From: Poecilobothrus nobilitatus | Taxonomy: Eukaryota; Arthropoda; Insecta; Diptera; Dolichopodidae | Direction of reading: 5' to 3' | NCBI GenBank assembly: GCA_947095535.1 | Contig: OX352772.1 | Span: 318,132,018-318,196,017 of the forward strand | Length of the DNA: 64,000 bases | In this document: piece after piece, positions 11,276 through 24,339 of the stretch | Layout of the letters: every line of letters begins with the position of its first letter | How positions within the stretch are numbered: position 1 is the stretch's first letter | Program-made: the position numbers and the translations under genes | The notes under the pieces: model-generated | The model's input: only the letters and a program-made list of their open reading frames with translations | Database searches by the model: none | Told to the model about the DNA's origin: nothing

Positions 11276-12300
11276 AATTTCTGTTTTATTATTTATTTTA
11301 ATAATTAGAATGCTTTTCACTAAGAATTTTTCTTTTTGAGACGATTAAATTGAGTTTTGATTAGTTATACTTATAAAGTAATAACTGATTAAATGTTAAA
11401 ATCCAACTAAATTATTTTTCAATAATAAAATTTCCTTTTATATAGCAATTAAATTTTTTTTTTTTTAAATAATAAATAAATTAAAAGCTGTGGGGTTTAT
11501 GAGATGAGATCTTTCCTATATAGTATATAGTCTTCGTCGTATATTTTTTTCGAATTCTTATCAAAACATCAGAAAACAGAAATGAAAATGAGAAAGAAAA
11601 ACAACTTAGCTTTGTGCAACAACAACAACAAAACAATAGCTTTGTGCTGCTGAGGTAATTTTAAAATGTTATTGCAAAATTATCAAAATAGCACAATTTC
11701 AATATGAAAACCTTGCGTCAGTTGTAAATATTCCATATATGTAATATAATAATGAAAAAAGCAAAATATGTTTATTAAATTTTTCAATTGTTATGATCAA
11801 TTAAAAAAAATGGATGAAATATTTTAACCCCTTTTCTAACAATGACCATTTACTTTATCAGATCTGTGATTTCAATGATCACATAATTTTGTCATATCTA
11901 CTTAATGGTTATTTTATAGTAGAACTTAATAAAAGTCTGTCTTTTTTTGTTTGTTTTTGTTTTAATTCTTTTGTTCAAATTTTTTGCATCAATTTTACAA
12001 GGAAAAGCTTAAACTCTTTTTGGTATCCAGAATATTCTGTAAAACATCAATTATATTTGATTTTGCTAAACTTTTTAACTTGTGACCAGCGGACCATTAC
12101 ATTTTTCAAAAAGCAACGATATAATTATAAATAAAAATTACGATATCCAAAATAGTTGTATGTATGTAATATTTTATCCTTAATCTAAAAAGTGTTTGGA
12201 TAATAATATGATTCATAGATAAAAAAATTTGGTATACTTTTTCCAAAAGATAACTTTTATGTTGATCTAAAATTATTTCCTAACTTATTCAAAGTTAATG
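11276..12300. other. Upstream flank of Nmdmc
   Basis: On the minus strand this should hold the 5' UTR and promoter. A TATATA-rich patch at about 11515-11530 and a CAA repeat at 11618-11632 are visible, but neither can be tied to a start site. A 106-codon plus-strand frame at 11814-12134 is hydrophobic and low-complexity, with no recognisable domain. I do not call it a gene. Confidence 0.35.
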
Positions 12301-12316
12301 CAGGGCTAATGCGGCT

Positions 12317-12487
12317 TATGGAAATTCGTTTGTAGTACGAACATCGTGAATGTGGAACCATCTCTCACCTCATTTGTTCCCCAGAATTGGTGATGATTAC
12401 ATTTACAACGTTCAAAGATTCAAGGTGAATATTAACAACTTTGTTCACAATATGCCTGCCAATTTGAAATCAATTTTCAGTCCTTAA
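12317..12487 (+). pseudogene. Non-LTR retrotransposon reverse-transcriptase C-terminus (broken)
   Basis: The plus-strand frame reads YGNSFVVRTS, stop, then MWNHLSPHLFPRIG, YNVQRFKVNINNFV, to a TAA at 12485-12487. The FVVRTS-MWN-L-P...QRFK-N pattern is the usual C-terminal end of Jockey/CR1-like ORF2 proteins (recognised by motif, not by search). An in-frame TGA at 12347-12349 and the absence of upstream coding sequence show a dead, 5'-truncated copy. The 3' UTR-like tail follows at 12508-12670. Confidence 0.6.
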
Positions 12488-12507
12488 CTAAACTTCCTCT
12501 GACTAGG

Positions 12508-12670
12508 CAGTACATAAGTACTAAAGGTCGTACAACCTATTGTTTGGTCAAAAAAGGTAAGTGGTGTTTAGTGGGTTAAAGTCCCACACACTCATAAAGG
12601 ACTCGTACTCGTTTTCACTCCTCTATAGTGTCTTTCGATGATTCCTACCTACCCTCGCAAAAAAAAAATT
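12508..12670 (+). repeat. LINE 3' tail repeat (copy 2)
   Basis: This lies immediately 3' of the reverse-transcriptase remnant. It shares AGTACTAAAGGTC, CCTATT, TTTGGT, GTTTAGTG-GTTAAA and GTGTCTTT/GCGTCTTT blocks with 43655-43808, and ends in an A-rich tail. Together with 573-665 and 41025-41105 it defines a 3' UTR shared by several insertions. Confidence 0.6.
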
Positions 12671-13762
12671 AAAAATTTAAAGTTTAAAATCATAAGTAAA
12701 AGTAATTTTAGTTTTTAAACTTTAGACGATGTTATTTGGACATTTAATTTTATAATATTTCCAATATTTCAGTTGCTTGAATCAAAAAAAAAACTGAGTA
12801 GAGTATATAAGGGTTAAATGTTTTTTTCTTCTATTTTGATAGTTTACTGAGTATTTCGTCATTTTTTATTTATTAATAATTTATTTACATATTTCTATTT
12901 TTTATTATTTAAAAACATAATCAAAAATATATAAATGTATTATTATACTTATTATATGTATACATTTTTTGAATTTCTTTTTCTCAGTATTTCCCAATTA
13001 TTTTAAGCAAAAAATTTATAATTTTGGTAGTAGTATAAAATCTTTCAAAATTAATTGTCTGAACATAAGTTTTTATATTTAAAAAGGGGAAATGTTGAAG
13101 CATGAACAAATTTTTTTAAAGTTATAATATGATGGTTAAAGGTCAAAATATAATATTCTTACGTGCATAACAAAATTTTTTAACTCAAACAGGCTTTTTT
13201 TTTTTTTGAAATAGAATAAAGTGTTTTTTGTTTTCTAACAATTTGATTTAACAGATTGATTTTTCAGGAACAAGAAAAATTCTAAGTAAAATTCGAGAAA
13301 ATAATCACAATTTTAAAAGTTTTTTCTCAAAAATTTATGATTACTTATATTAATGTTTTCGGAATGTGTGCCTGGTTTTCTTTTTCATCAAAAAAAAATA
13401 AATAAATATCTATAATTAATTGAGTACAACTGAAAATTCTGATTACAATTTTATTGTTAAAGCTTTGAACAATTTTTCTGAAATTTTAAATCTCTTATCA
13501 CTGTTCTGATTTTGCATAATAAAAACGTGTTTATTATTTTATAAATAAAGAAAACATTATCATTATCATTATTAATTATTTTTAATTTTAATTTTTGTAT
13601 GTATAAAATTCAATTTTAGGTTTTCATTTATTTATATATTTGTTTTTTAAAATTGTAAATAAAATTTAATGAATTTGAGAAAAGAATAACTTAAAAAATT
13701 CATCTCAAATCTTTAATTTAGTTTAGTAAATCATTAACGGATAGGATATTGCGAAATTTTAA

Positions 13763-14062
13763 TATGGTACGTTCATATTTGATGCTTGTATCCGGATAGA
13801 ATTTGATTTATTGAAAATATACTTATATCGTATTCATGACACAATATTATATTCCATTCTTTTCGTCAAATAAAAATTTGTCACTTATGCATCTACTCGT
13901 TCATACTGTCACATGTGCACATGTGTCACATATGCAGTATGAACGAGTGGATGCATGTTGGAATTTGAATGTAAAATATTCCTTAATATTTTCAAAGATT
14001 TCGCGAAGTGTAACTTAAATATGTTTTGGATTTAGATGCATGCATCATATGTGAACGTAATG
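13763..14062. mobile_element. MITE with TAA target duplication and nested palindrome
   Basis: The left end is TATGGTACGTTCATATTTGA. The right end reverse-complemented is CATTACGTTCACATATGATG. TAA flanks both ends (13760-13762, 14063-14065). Length is ~300 bp with no coding sequence. A TWA duplication suggests PIF/Harbinger-type mobilisation (inference). Its ends resemble those of the 29017-29416 element. The centre holds a strong palindrome (13887-13956). Confidence 0.62.
13887..13956. repeat. Nested perfect/near-perfect palindrome
   Basis: Outer arms at 13887-13908 and 13935-13956 are 22 bp with one mismatch. Between them lies CACATGTGCACATGTG, a 16-bp perfect palindrome. The whole can extrude as a cruciform and sits at the middle of the MITE. 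Confidence 0.85.
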
Positions 14063-14065
14063 TAA

Positions 14066-17000
14066 TCTTAATGTTATTTTTAGTTTTAATAAAATACTAT
14101 AGGAGATAATATTTGTATAGAATGCATAAAACAACCAATTTCAAAAATAATTCTTTAGTATTTAAATTAAGCTATAATTAAATTAATTTATAGTTTTTAT
14201 TAGTTTTTATAGATTTTTTTTAATTTTTTTAAACAATATATAAATTATTTCGTCGAAGTTTTATTATTTCGTAAAAGTCAAAATTCTAACATACATTTAT
14301 ATATCAAATTCCTATATTGATTTAGTATTAATAATTTATAGTTATTTTTAAATTATTTGACAATATTTATTTTTATGTTATTTATTATAAATTGAACATT
14401 TTTTTAAAATTAATCTTATTTTGAATTTTATTTTTATTATTTTTTGATTAAGATTTAAATATATGTATCATTCTATCTCTTAGGTATATATAAATTAGTC
14501 AAATCAATTCTTAAATCACATCACATCATTCTAGCTCAGAAAATAATATCTAGTAATGTTTACGAATCGATGCAAAGTATTGTAAATTATAGCAAAAGTG
14601 CAATATTTTGCACCCTAGCATGTTTCAACATTTGTAAAATTTTTCAAGATTTTGTAAGAATGAATTCTAACTCAAACTTTTGCATGATTTTTAAGATTTG
14701 TTTTTTAACTGTCAAATTTAGTTTTCGATACAATTAGAGATTTTTTTTTGTATTTATATCTATTTTATATATTTTTTTTTTATTTACCACATTTTACTGC
14801 ATTTTCGAACCCTTCGCACTTGTACTTGATACTCGCACTAAACCTGTCATATCACACAAATTTGTCCGAAGGTAGTCACACTAAATCTGTCAAATCACAT
14901 TTTATTACCAGTAAAAATTTAATGTTTTTTTGACCACATTAAATAACGCACTAAAAGGCTAAAATATAAAAACATAAAAAAGACAAAAATTAAAGTTTGC
15001 GAAAAAAAAGTTAAAATAAATATTCAAAGAAAAAGGCGAAATTTGGTCACAATTAATAAGCACAATAGTATACGAAACAATATTACATTTAATTTTTTCA
15101 CAGCTCATTTTTTTCTCTTGTAAATAAATAAATAAATTGAAATACGTTTTTTTTTTAATTTGAAAATTTGGTATTTAGTATTTATATGATATTACCATAA
15201 TCGTTATAAACATTGCTAAACAAATGTTGAAATTTGACATAAAAATGTTAAAAAATATGCATTAAGGTAATACTGATTCTACTCCTAAAAATATACTAGG
15301 TACTGTCATAAATTTTTAAATAGTGCGATAAATTAGTATTTTCAGAAATTAGCATTCAAGGTAAATATCGGAGATTCAAAAACTTCCGTAATAATAAACC
15401 AGAAAAATTTAAATTTCTAATTTTGATTTAGACAAAATATCTATAAGTGAAATAGCTTTAAAATGATTTTTGACAGTTAATTAAAAAGCCATAAGTTTAT
15501 AGCAAATATTTGTACCATCTTTTATGATTACCCCTAATAGAAAAAAATATTTTTCTGTTTTGAAATCTCTTGTGTGTTTAAAATGTTGACTTTAAGTTTC
15601 TTTTACAAAATCATAATATGTTATCAAATACTCTTAATATTTTGTTTTACTATAGAAAAAGCTTTTCCCCGTACAGGTGTGGTTGGTTGGTGATACTATA
15701 TAATATTATTAAATTATAATTACATAATATTTATTCGATTTCAATTGAAATTTTATATATATACTCGTATGAATTAAAATAATATTTATATTTTTATGGC
15801 GCTTTATCAAAATAGGAGTATTTGTTTTTTTTTATTAGATAAAACTTTTTTTTGTTAGATAAAAAATAAAGAAAACTACATATTTTTAAATCAATAACAT
15901 TTCAATATTTCCATTTTATTTTAGCTTCTAAATTGAATGTTTTAGCTAATACATTTGTATATGGAAATTTAATAAAGTTAAGGTGATTTATTAAGGTGTT
16001 TGATATTTTAATTTTTGAACCAGAACAATTTGATTATTACCAAAACTGTTATAAAAAAAAAAAATTAAAAACACTTTCTAAAAAATTTTAAATTATAATT
16101 TTTTTTTTGTTTTTTTAGAAAATCTCTTTTTTTTAAATCTTAAAATGGAATTTTAAAGTTTTCAATAAAATTTCAATAAAATTATCATTGAATTTTTGTT
16201 TTTTATTATGGTAAAATATTATTGTATTGTCTTATTTTTTAGGCTAAGATTTAATTCAAAACACCTATTCTCTTTTATAAATATTTTAATAAATCATTTT
16301 TTGATCTTTCTAAAGCCATTAAAACTCACATTTAAAAATTATGAAAATGAAATATTAAGTTTCTTAGGTTATACAATTCTTAAATTATGTATTTGACGTT
16401 AATAACATTTAATAAGTGATTTATAGTATAGTATATTTGTTTTAATTTAAATTCATTAACAGTTTTTTTTTTTTAAATATTTTTATTAATTTAACTAATT
16501 AGAAAATGTTTTTTTTTTTTATTTACAGGTAAGACAAGAAATTCTTCTGATTAAACATAATAATGACTTTGAAGGAAAATTAAAACAATAATTTTATTAT
16601 ATTTTAATATAATAAGGAAATAGTGAAATTAAATAATTTAACAATTTTAATATTTTGGCTTATATTAAATAATATTTATACTTTATTAAATTAATTTAAA
16701 TTGCTTAAATATTATTTTTATATATTAATTAAATAATTTTTAATTGCTGATCTTATAAATATTATAATGGTATAATAGTGATTAAATTAGTGGAGATAAA
16801 TATTATACACACATATAAAATATTTTTACTTCTATAATTTTGGATGTTTTGGATTGATGTACAAATTTACATTTGGATAGGGTACAAATTAAATAAAATA
16901 AAAATCTTAAAATTATTTTTTTTTTCTACTGTTAGACTGTATGCCATTGGAAATGGCAAGGTAATCAAAAATATTTACAAATAGAAATCCTCATTTATAT
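14066..17000. other. Gene-free stretch
   Basis: No gene is supported. A short direct repeat (CACTAAA.CTGTCA.ATCACA) occurs at 14836 and 14879. The rest is AT-rich with homopolymers. Short open frames at 14748 and 16196 are hydrophobic products of T-rich DNA. Confidence 0.45.
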
Positions 17001-17008
17001 TATTAGAA

Positions 17009-17095
17009 AGGCGGAATGAAATAACGCCGTAAAAACAAATGAAATAACGCTGCAAATTAAATTATTTTTTTGTGGCATTATTTCATTTCATCTAT
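17009..17095. repeat. Short foldback repeat (GAAATAACGCC)
   Basis: AATGAAATAACGCCGTAAAAA near 17014 is opposed by the reverse complement of TTTTTTTGTGGCATTATTTCATTTCAT near 17070-17092. A direct partial repeat (ATGAAATAACGC) lies between. This is probably a small inverted-repeat element or remnant. Confidence 0.4.
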
Positions 17096-18305
17096 TAGAT
17101 GCAATGATTCTAAAAATCCTCTAACAAGAATTGATGTTATTTAAAATAATTGCTTATAATCTTAAGTTATAGCTTAAGTTCAGTTTATAATCAAAAGAGA
17201 TTTTCTGTTCTTTTTCTTTTAATTATAAAAATAAATTATCATGTATTAAAATAAATAAAATAAAAAACATTAATTAGAATTATATTTTAGATATATAAGG
17301 CAAACGGTTATTAAAGTTTGTAACTGTCATTCGAAACAATAAAAAAATACAATATAATTTTGGATTGATTTATTTCTTTTGATGCTAAAATTTTGCAATT
17401 TTTGTAATTTATATAATTACCTTTTTTGTTAAACACTATACTGTTTTTTTTTTTTTAAATATTAAAAATGCTACTGTTTAACGTGTATTTAGTAAATATA
17501 AATAGTAAACTTTTATTTTTAAAGTAATTCATTAAACATTACTTTTCAAACCTCTTCTTAAAGTGTGGCAACGTTAACATAAAAAAAGCCGCTTTATAAT
17601 TTTTTAATATTATTTAAATATTATATACATATATACATGCATAACATCGGTATACTAATAATATTTAAATTTTTTTTTATACTCATATAATATATAACAT
17701 AATATATACAATATTCATATGGTAACTGAACATAAAATTGACCTTTGCCTGAAATTTATTAATATACATATACATATTTAATTAATTTTGTGATTCTGGA
17801 TTAAGTTATTTAAATTAGTAGAATAGCAGTTTATAAGAATTAAAATATTCTATTCCACAACATATAAAATAACTATATAGTCTTAGAAAATTAAGTAAAA
17901 AAAACTAAAACCTTAGAAACATGAGAAAAATCAATTTGCAGAATAAAATTAAAAAAAAAAAAAAGAACAATTATCTACGTTTTGACAGCAAATAGAAAGA
18001 TCACATGCAAATGAGTGATTATTTTTTTATAGATCTTGATATAACCTTATTCCGAAACAATAACTGACAGTACATATTATGAAAATAAAATAATTTTTTT
18101 TTTTCCTTTAAGTTTATTTTATTTGACGAAAAAACTTTACTTTAATATATTTAATTCGTTTTCATTTAAATAAAATGTAGGACACTATTACGCAAAATTA
18201 CATTATTTTCTACATTCTAATATTAAAGCTTATCTTAAGATTATTCATAAATGTTTATACATACATACATAATAATATGTAGATTTATATAATTAAAATT
18301 CATAC

Positions 18306-18527
18306 AGTAGATTCTCGATATTGTAACCTTCGATAAATCAAATTTTTCAAAAATTTTTCTATGAAGAATATTATTGTACAAATATATTAACATTAAACAT
18401 TTAGTTAATTTTGTATAATAGGGCTTGGTAGTTGGTAGAACTGTATCGTGTATTTTTTTTAAATATAGAAAAAAGTTTTTGAATTTCTAAAAAAAAATTA
18501 TCCAAGATGACAATATTGTGAGTACAG
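18306..18527. mobile_element. Possible pogo-like TIR remnant
   Basis: The left end CAGTAGATTCTCGATATTGT is of the pogo/Tigger kind. About 220 bp on, the reverse complement reads ACTGTACTCACAATATTGTCATCTTGGAT, which aligns with gaps. A TA precedes the left end. The match is imperfect and no transposase is present. Confidence 0.3.
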
Positions 18528-18529
18528 TG

Positions 18530-20725
18530 TGAACATAAGTATAATTATAAAAGCGATAACTATTTAATGTCAATTTATAAAAAACTAGTTTTTCATTTGT
18601 TTGAAAGTTTGGAAATGTCAAACCGCATCAAAGCTATTAATAACACACTTCATAAAAAAAACTATGATCTCATAGAAGAGAATCATAATATAATAATAAT
18701 AAAAGAATATACACATATTTATACATATATTACACAAATAAAACAAGGTTATATATAAAATTAAAGATTTTTAAAGGAGGACATTTTTAAAATATTCTTA
18801 GCTTTCTTGAATTGTTAACAACTTTTGCATTGAAATTTCTAATTAGATTAATTTAAATTTTTTTCTGTGAAGAAAATTGTGAAAAGTGAAGAGACACGTT
18901 TTTGGATATTAAAAAAACTCTATCTAATTAAGAGAAGTCATTTTGAAATGTAAACATATCATATTTGAATCTTAAACTTCAAAAATAAAATGCTAAAGGT
19001 TGTAAAATATTTTCAAGTAAATTTTGAATTTTTGAATTTTTTGTAGCACTTAAACGGGTGGGGGAATGTATGATTTATTTTTAAAGATCTGATCCTTTCC
19101 AAAATTTTATGTTTTAAGCTTTAAGCTTTCAAAACAGAAACGAGACTATAAATATTTGGAAAAATATCTAGGTTTGTTTGTTACAAAAAGTTTTAATTTG
19201 GCTTAATTTAGTAGAGATTTGTTGGGTTTAGTAACATTTAAAACATCAAACACAGGTTTGAAAGAATAGAAACCCTTTTCTGTACTTTAAAATAAATTTA
19301 ATGTATATAAAAACTTTAATTCACAACTTGCCTTCCTAATAATTTATTTGTTTATTTATTTGATATAGGTACATATACATTTATCAAAATAAAAAAAAAT
19401 TGTAAATTTAAAACTTTTAAACCCCTTTCAAAAGAGGTTTTGAAAATTTTAACATAAGAATATTTCGAGAACAGTTTTTGACAGACCAAATCGTAAAACT
19501 TTTTAAACTTATTTCTAACAAACAGCCCAAACCTAAAACTTTTTAAAATACATAGTTTAAAACATTTTAAACTAGTTTTCACTTTTGACTAACAAATACA
19601 CATATTGATTACAAATTTAAATGTCGGATTACAAATAATTATGGCATTTTTATTTTGATTTAATTAAGTTTCAAAAATACCCTGTTGTTTGTAGTTTTCA
19701 TATTAAAAAGAATATACAGTTATTTGAATACAGAATTTTGAAGAGCTATTTTTATGAGATCTACCTACCTCTTTAATTGCATTCTTCTCAATCTCAAATT
19801 GTGTAGAAGTTTTGTAAAAAGACGGATGGGCTAACTTCATGAACATTTTGAAAAATGTGCTAAGAAAAAGAAAAAAATTAAATTAAAAGAGAATTTAATA
19901 GATACAAAAGATCAAGTACTATAGAAAGTAATGTTATTTTACAACACAAAAAAAAAAAAAAAATAAAGGAAAATTAAATAAATAAAATTAAGGTAAAGAA
20001 ATAAAAATTAAAAAAAAAAACTATGAACATTAACTTTTTTCTTTATAAGTAAATGTGAATATGTAGTTTTTAAAATATTTGAAAACTAAAATGGAATTTT
20101 TTTTTTTTTTTTTTGTATTTCTTGAAAGATATTCAGATCGTATATAATGAAAACCAAATCATCAGAAACTATTAAACAAAAACAAAGACTTACCTATAAA
20201 ATGATAATAACATAGATTTCCCACGATCATTCATCTGAAACAACTTTATGGGCATTAAATAATATCTGATTTTTGTTATTGTAAAAGAATAGAAAAATTA
20301 ATATGAATATAGAAAAGTTGTAGTGTACTTGAAAAACAAAATAAAAAAAAAAAACGTCATAAAATTGTTCTCTTGCCACTTTTTCTATATAATTTTTTTT
20401 TTTTTTTTGAAACATGGAAATAATTCAATTCTTCATCATCTTCAGTCATTTACTAAGAACACTCATCAACGGCTTCTTTTTTTCATAATTTTTTTTTTTT
20501 TTTGTTTTTTTGGTATTAGTTGTCAGTTAGTTCTTATCAAGTAAAGTTACATATTTAAACTTAATTGTGAAAGTAACTTAAAAAAAAAAAAAAAAAAAAA
20601 AAAAACACAAAAAAAAGAAATGAAAAATGATGTGATCAGTCAGTTGTGATCATGATAAAATACAGAGAACTCTAAAAATAACTGAGTTCAAAATATGTAC
20701 ATAATATGTACATATTTATTATATA
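18530..20725. other. Gene-free stretch
   Basis: No gene is supported. A run of about 26 A at 20580-20605 and several long T runs are present. Open frames at 18567, 19352, 20227 and 20323 are low-complexity. Confidence 0.45.
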
Positions 20726-20729
20726 CAAT

Positions 20730-21457
20730 CAGTGTTGCCACTTCAAAATTTTCGTTCCGGTCTGACTAGAAAAGATTTTAAAAAATCCTGTCAAAAAATC
20801 CAGTCAAAAATTTTTTGATGTAAAATCCTGTCAAACAACCGGTCAAAATAAAAACTTTATTAAGAAAACGTTCTAGCATTTTGCTGCTGCATTTATGAAG
20901 TGGTAAAATATTTAAATAAAAGGAAAAGTAATTTTAAAAATAAACAATATCTATTTTATAAATTAAACAAAATAAATTACTTCATAAATTCAAAAACAAC
21001 TTAACCTTATTTCATAAATATAAATGTAATTGCACTTTGGGCATTGCAAAAAATAATTTAACTTGAGCTTGGTGACTTAACTGTATAATATTATAAAACA
21101 AAAAAATTATTAAAAACATAAAATTTTTAAAAAAGCTCGTCTACAAAAGAATCTACAAAATTTTCATCATTAATATTTTCATACACATTCTTTTTACCAA
21201 TTTTTTGAATAACTTTTTGCGGTATTTTAAAATTGTACGGAAATAGTATTTATGTTTATTTTGATGTACCTAGTTGTTTTTATTTATTTATTTTGTTTTT
21301 TTTTTCGCAAATAACTATACTAAAAATTTAAATATTGTTTTCAAATTTACAAAAACGAACGACTCAAACGGCTAAAAACCGGTCTAAACCGGCCAAAATA
21401 TTTCGAGCTTTTTTTCCGGTCAAATTTGATCGGAATACTGTCAAAATGGTAACACTG
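20730..21457. mobile_element. Non-autonomous hAT-like element with 8-bp target duplication
   Basis: The element begins CAGTGTTGCCA. Its reverse-complemented right end begins CAGTGTTACCA, the usual form of hAT terminal repeats. The flanking octamers are TATACAAT (20722-20729) and TGTACAAT (21458-21465), a 7/8 match of the hAT-typical size. Subterminal DNA on both sides carries repeated GTCAAA/CCGGTC motifs, as in hAT subterminal arrays. At 728 bp with no transposase it must be mobilised in trans, or be dead. A related right end is at 50286-50395. Confidence 0.75.
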
Positions 21458-21465
21458 TGTACAAT

Positions 21466-22437
21466 ATATATATATATACTTTTAATTGAAGACGTTTTAT
21501 TATTATTTTTTTTGTGGTTTTTTTCCTATGAATTTTCAGAATTCTTTGTACATATATTAATATATACATTTATATACTCTCATATACATATATAGTCTCT
21601 TTTTAAATTACTTGTGATTTTGACTTGTGAGTTGTGAGTTCGTACAGTTTATTTAATACATTTATATTAAAGTATATTAAAGTATTTGACTGAACCTACA
21701 GAATTTATAAGTAAAGCATTTTGTATGTAATTTTAATAGTAATTTTAATTAGTTATATAAGAAAAACAAAAAATTAAAAAAAAATAAATTGAAAAAGAAT
21801 ATAATAAAAGTTAAAAAAACAAAAAAAAAAAAAATCGTATAACTGTCAAAGAAATTTAAATATTAAATTATAACTTTAATTAGAATACCGACTTAAATTT
21901 ATTGTGTTATTCTATGCTTAATTTTTATAAATTAATGATAATCAAATATAGAAAACCTAAATTAAATTTATTTATTTATTTTTTTTTGTTCTTTTTCTAT
22001 TTTAAGTTTTAACAGAATTTCTGTTGTAAATAAAGTTTTGATTTTTTACATAATTGTGGTTATTGCTGAGAAATCAGATAAAATTCTTGAAAATTGTTAA
22101 AATGAAAATGGACTTTTGTTTTTTTTTTTTATTTAAATGTTTTTTATTTGACATATTTTATATTGTATACCTATATTAATTATATTGAACATTTATTGAA
22201 TTAAATATAAGTATATGTATAGTAATATAATAAACATTAAAAATCTTATCTATACTCAATCAATTTAATAGATGTAAAAACTGTTTTAAATAAACTTTTG
22301 TTATTATAGAATTTTTAAAATATGTACCTACTAATGACTTTTATTAATTCGATGACACTAATATAATTTCTTAATTAAATTTTTTTTCTATATACCTAGA
22401 TGGTATACTTATTCATTAATTTTAAAATTATCTATGC

Positions 22438-22468
<31 letters not shown>

Positions 22469-23790
22469 CATATATAAATTACTAACGCGAGTACTATTTT
22501 ATATTGCAATCCTATTTGATATTACATATTATATTAATCTATAAATGAAGGAAATTTAATAAAATATTTTTTATCGCCAAAATAATTAAACCTGCGCGCA
22601 TACTTTCTCATCAATCAATAATGTCCAAATCTGTAATTTTTATTAATTTCATAAAAATAAAAACCTTCGAAAAATCATTTATAACATTTTGCATGTATAT
22701 GTATCAGAATCTAAAAATAATTTTGCACTTCAGTTATCTAAATAACTACTTATAGCCGAAGCACAGAAAGTATACTATCTCTAAATATAAGGCAAGACAT
22801 AATAAATATTTTTTATCGTCTTACACTTACTATACGAAATGCGAAATTGTTCAATTTTGATATCTTAAGATAATTGAATCAATAACATTTTAATTAAAGG
22901 TAAAAAAAAAAAAAAAAAAAAAAAAAATCAAATGAACAAAGTGAGGTTTGGTCATACACCTCTTATCATTTTTAATGATAATTTTTTTTCTATCAAATTA
23001 TGAAACTTTCATTAATTTTATATAGGAAAGTATACTAAAGAAAAGGATCTATGTATGCATGTATATAATTAATTAAGTAATTATATACATATAGAAATTT
23101 TTTGTTGAGAATGTAATAAATCGATTATTAGTGAAGATATGAATTAAATTTTTGCATCTAACCATGTGTAAAAAAAAAAAAAAAAAACTTTTTAAAAAAA
23201 AAAATTCAAATGTAAAATTTGTTTTGTAAAAATTCTTATCCATGCTTTTTAGTTATTGTAAATTTACTTTGTTAGTTGATATAAAAAAAAAAAAAAAAGT
23301 TAGCTGACCCGTTAACAATAAATTCTTTCTTTCTACGTTCGAATTTTGCTCTAAATTTTTAAATTCTTTTTTTTTTTTTCATTTCTTAATTTTTTTTTTT
23401 TTTGGTTCAAAATATGTATTTAGAAATTTTTTATTTTTAATCCCTTTTTTTTCTTTTTTGTTTAAGTATTTCCGTTAAAACTCTTCATTTTTAAAACTAT
23501 AGAAAACTACAGTATTCGTAATACTCCTCCTACTCATTTGTTTTTTTTTTTATTAAAAAAATTGGCTAACATTCTTTATAAAATTAAATAAGTATTTTAA
23601 AATATTATTCATATTATTGAAAATGCCATTGAACTGTAAGTAAAGAAAATCAATAAGTATCTTTTTATTTATACATAGAGTGTCCCACGAATTAAGATAT
23701 ATTAAAGCAAACAAACAAAATCAAAATTGATGACTGTTTATTAGTACTTTCTAAGTTTTTATTTTTTAGTAGTTATAAAAGGATGAAAAG
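21466..23790. other. Gene-free stretch
   Basis: No gene is supported. It contains the TA microsatellite at 22438-22464, a long A run near 22900-22927 and many T runs. Nothing else organised was seen. Confidence 0.45.
22438..22464. repeat. (TA)n microsatellite
   Basis: Uninterrupted TA dinucleotide repeat of ~13 units. Confidence 0.95.
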
Positions 23791-23809
23791 AATTGTGAGA
23801 GCGCCATTA

Positions 23810-24338
23810 AATCCCCCAAAAAAAAATCCCAAATGACAAAATCCCAAATGCAAAATCTCAAATATACTAAAAAGCCCATCAGGATTATTATAAGAAAACA
23901 TTAATTTGGTAAATATTTAAGAAAGAACATTTATTTGATGCATTGTTTTGATGTCGCTTATATATATGTAAATATAAATATGCATATGTAAATGTGAGAA
24001 TTTAAAGGGATTTTTAGTTGATTATGATATCAATGTTATACACTTTTTCCAGAATATTTAGAAAAAGAAATATAAATATGTAGGCATATATTCTTTTTTA
24101 CATTTTTTTTTCAACATTTTTCGCTTTTAACAGACTTTTTCTTTAAATTGTTTTTCGAACATTTTTCGCATTCAAAATGTTTGTTTTCAATGAATCGACC
24201 CACATCCGCAATAAAAAAAAAAATCAAAAGGAATTAATTATGCTAAGAAAACTGCTTTGGGATTTTGGAATTTATAATTTGGAAATTTTAGTATTTTGGA
24301 ATTTTGGGATGTTTTATTTAAAATTTCGTGATCAACCC
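23810..24338. repeat. Inverted pair of AAATCCCAAA motif clusters
   Basis: The left cluster (23815-23875) repeats AAATCCCAAATG-type words. The right side (24250-24320) repeats the complement TTTTGGGATTTTGGAATTT. The outermost right end, reverse-complemented, reads GGGTTGATCACGAAATTTT, close to GGGTTGGTGACGAAATCC at 27645. This is probably a degenerate inverted-repeat element of that family. A short 83-codon frame over the right side is a by-product. Confidence 0.4.
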
Positions 24339-24339
24339 A

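Noticed and set aside
11814..12134. 106-codon plus-strand open frame
   Set aside because: Phe/Asn-rich with no domain or splice context, adjacent to a LINE remnant. Its length is unremarkable for AT-rich DNA.
23681..23710. AGAGTGTCCCACGAATTAAG as a transposon end
   Set aside because: It resembles the ACAGGGTGTCCC class of ends, but no inverted partner was found nearby.
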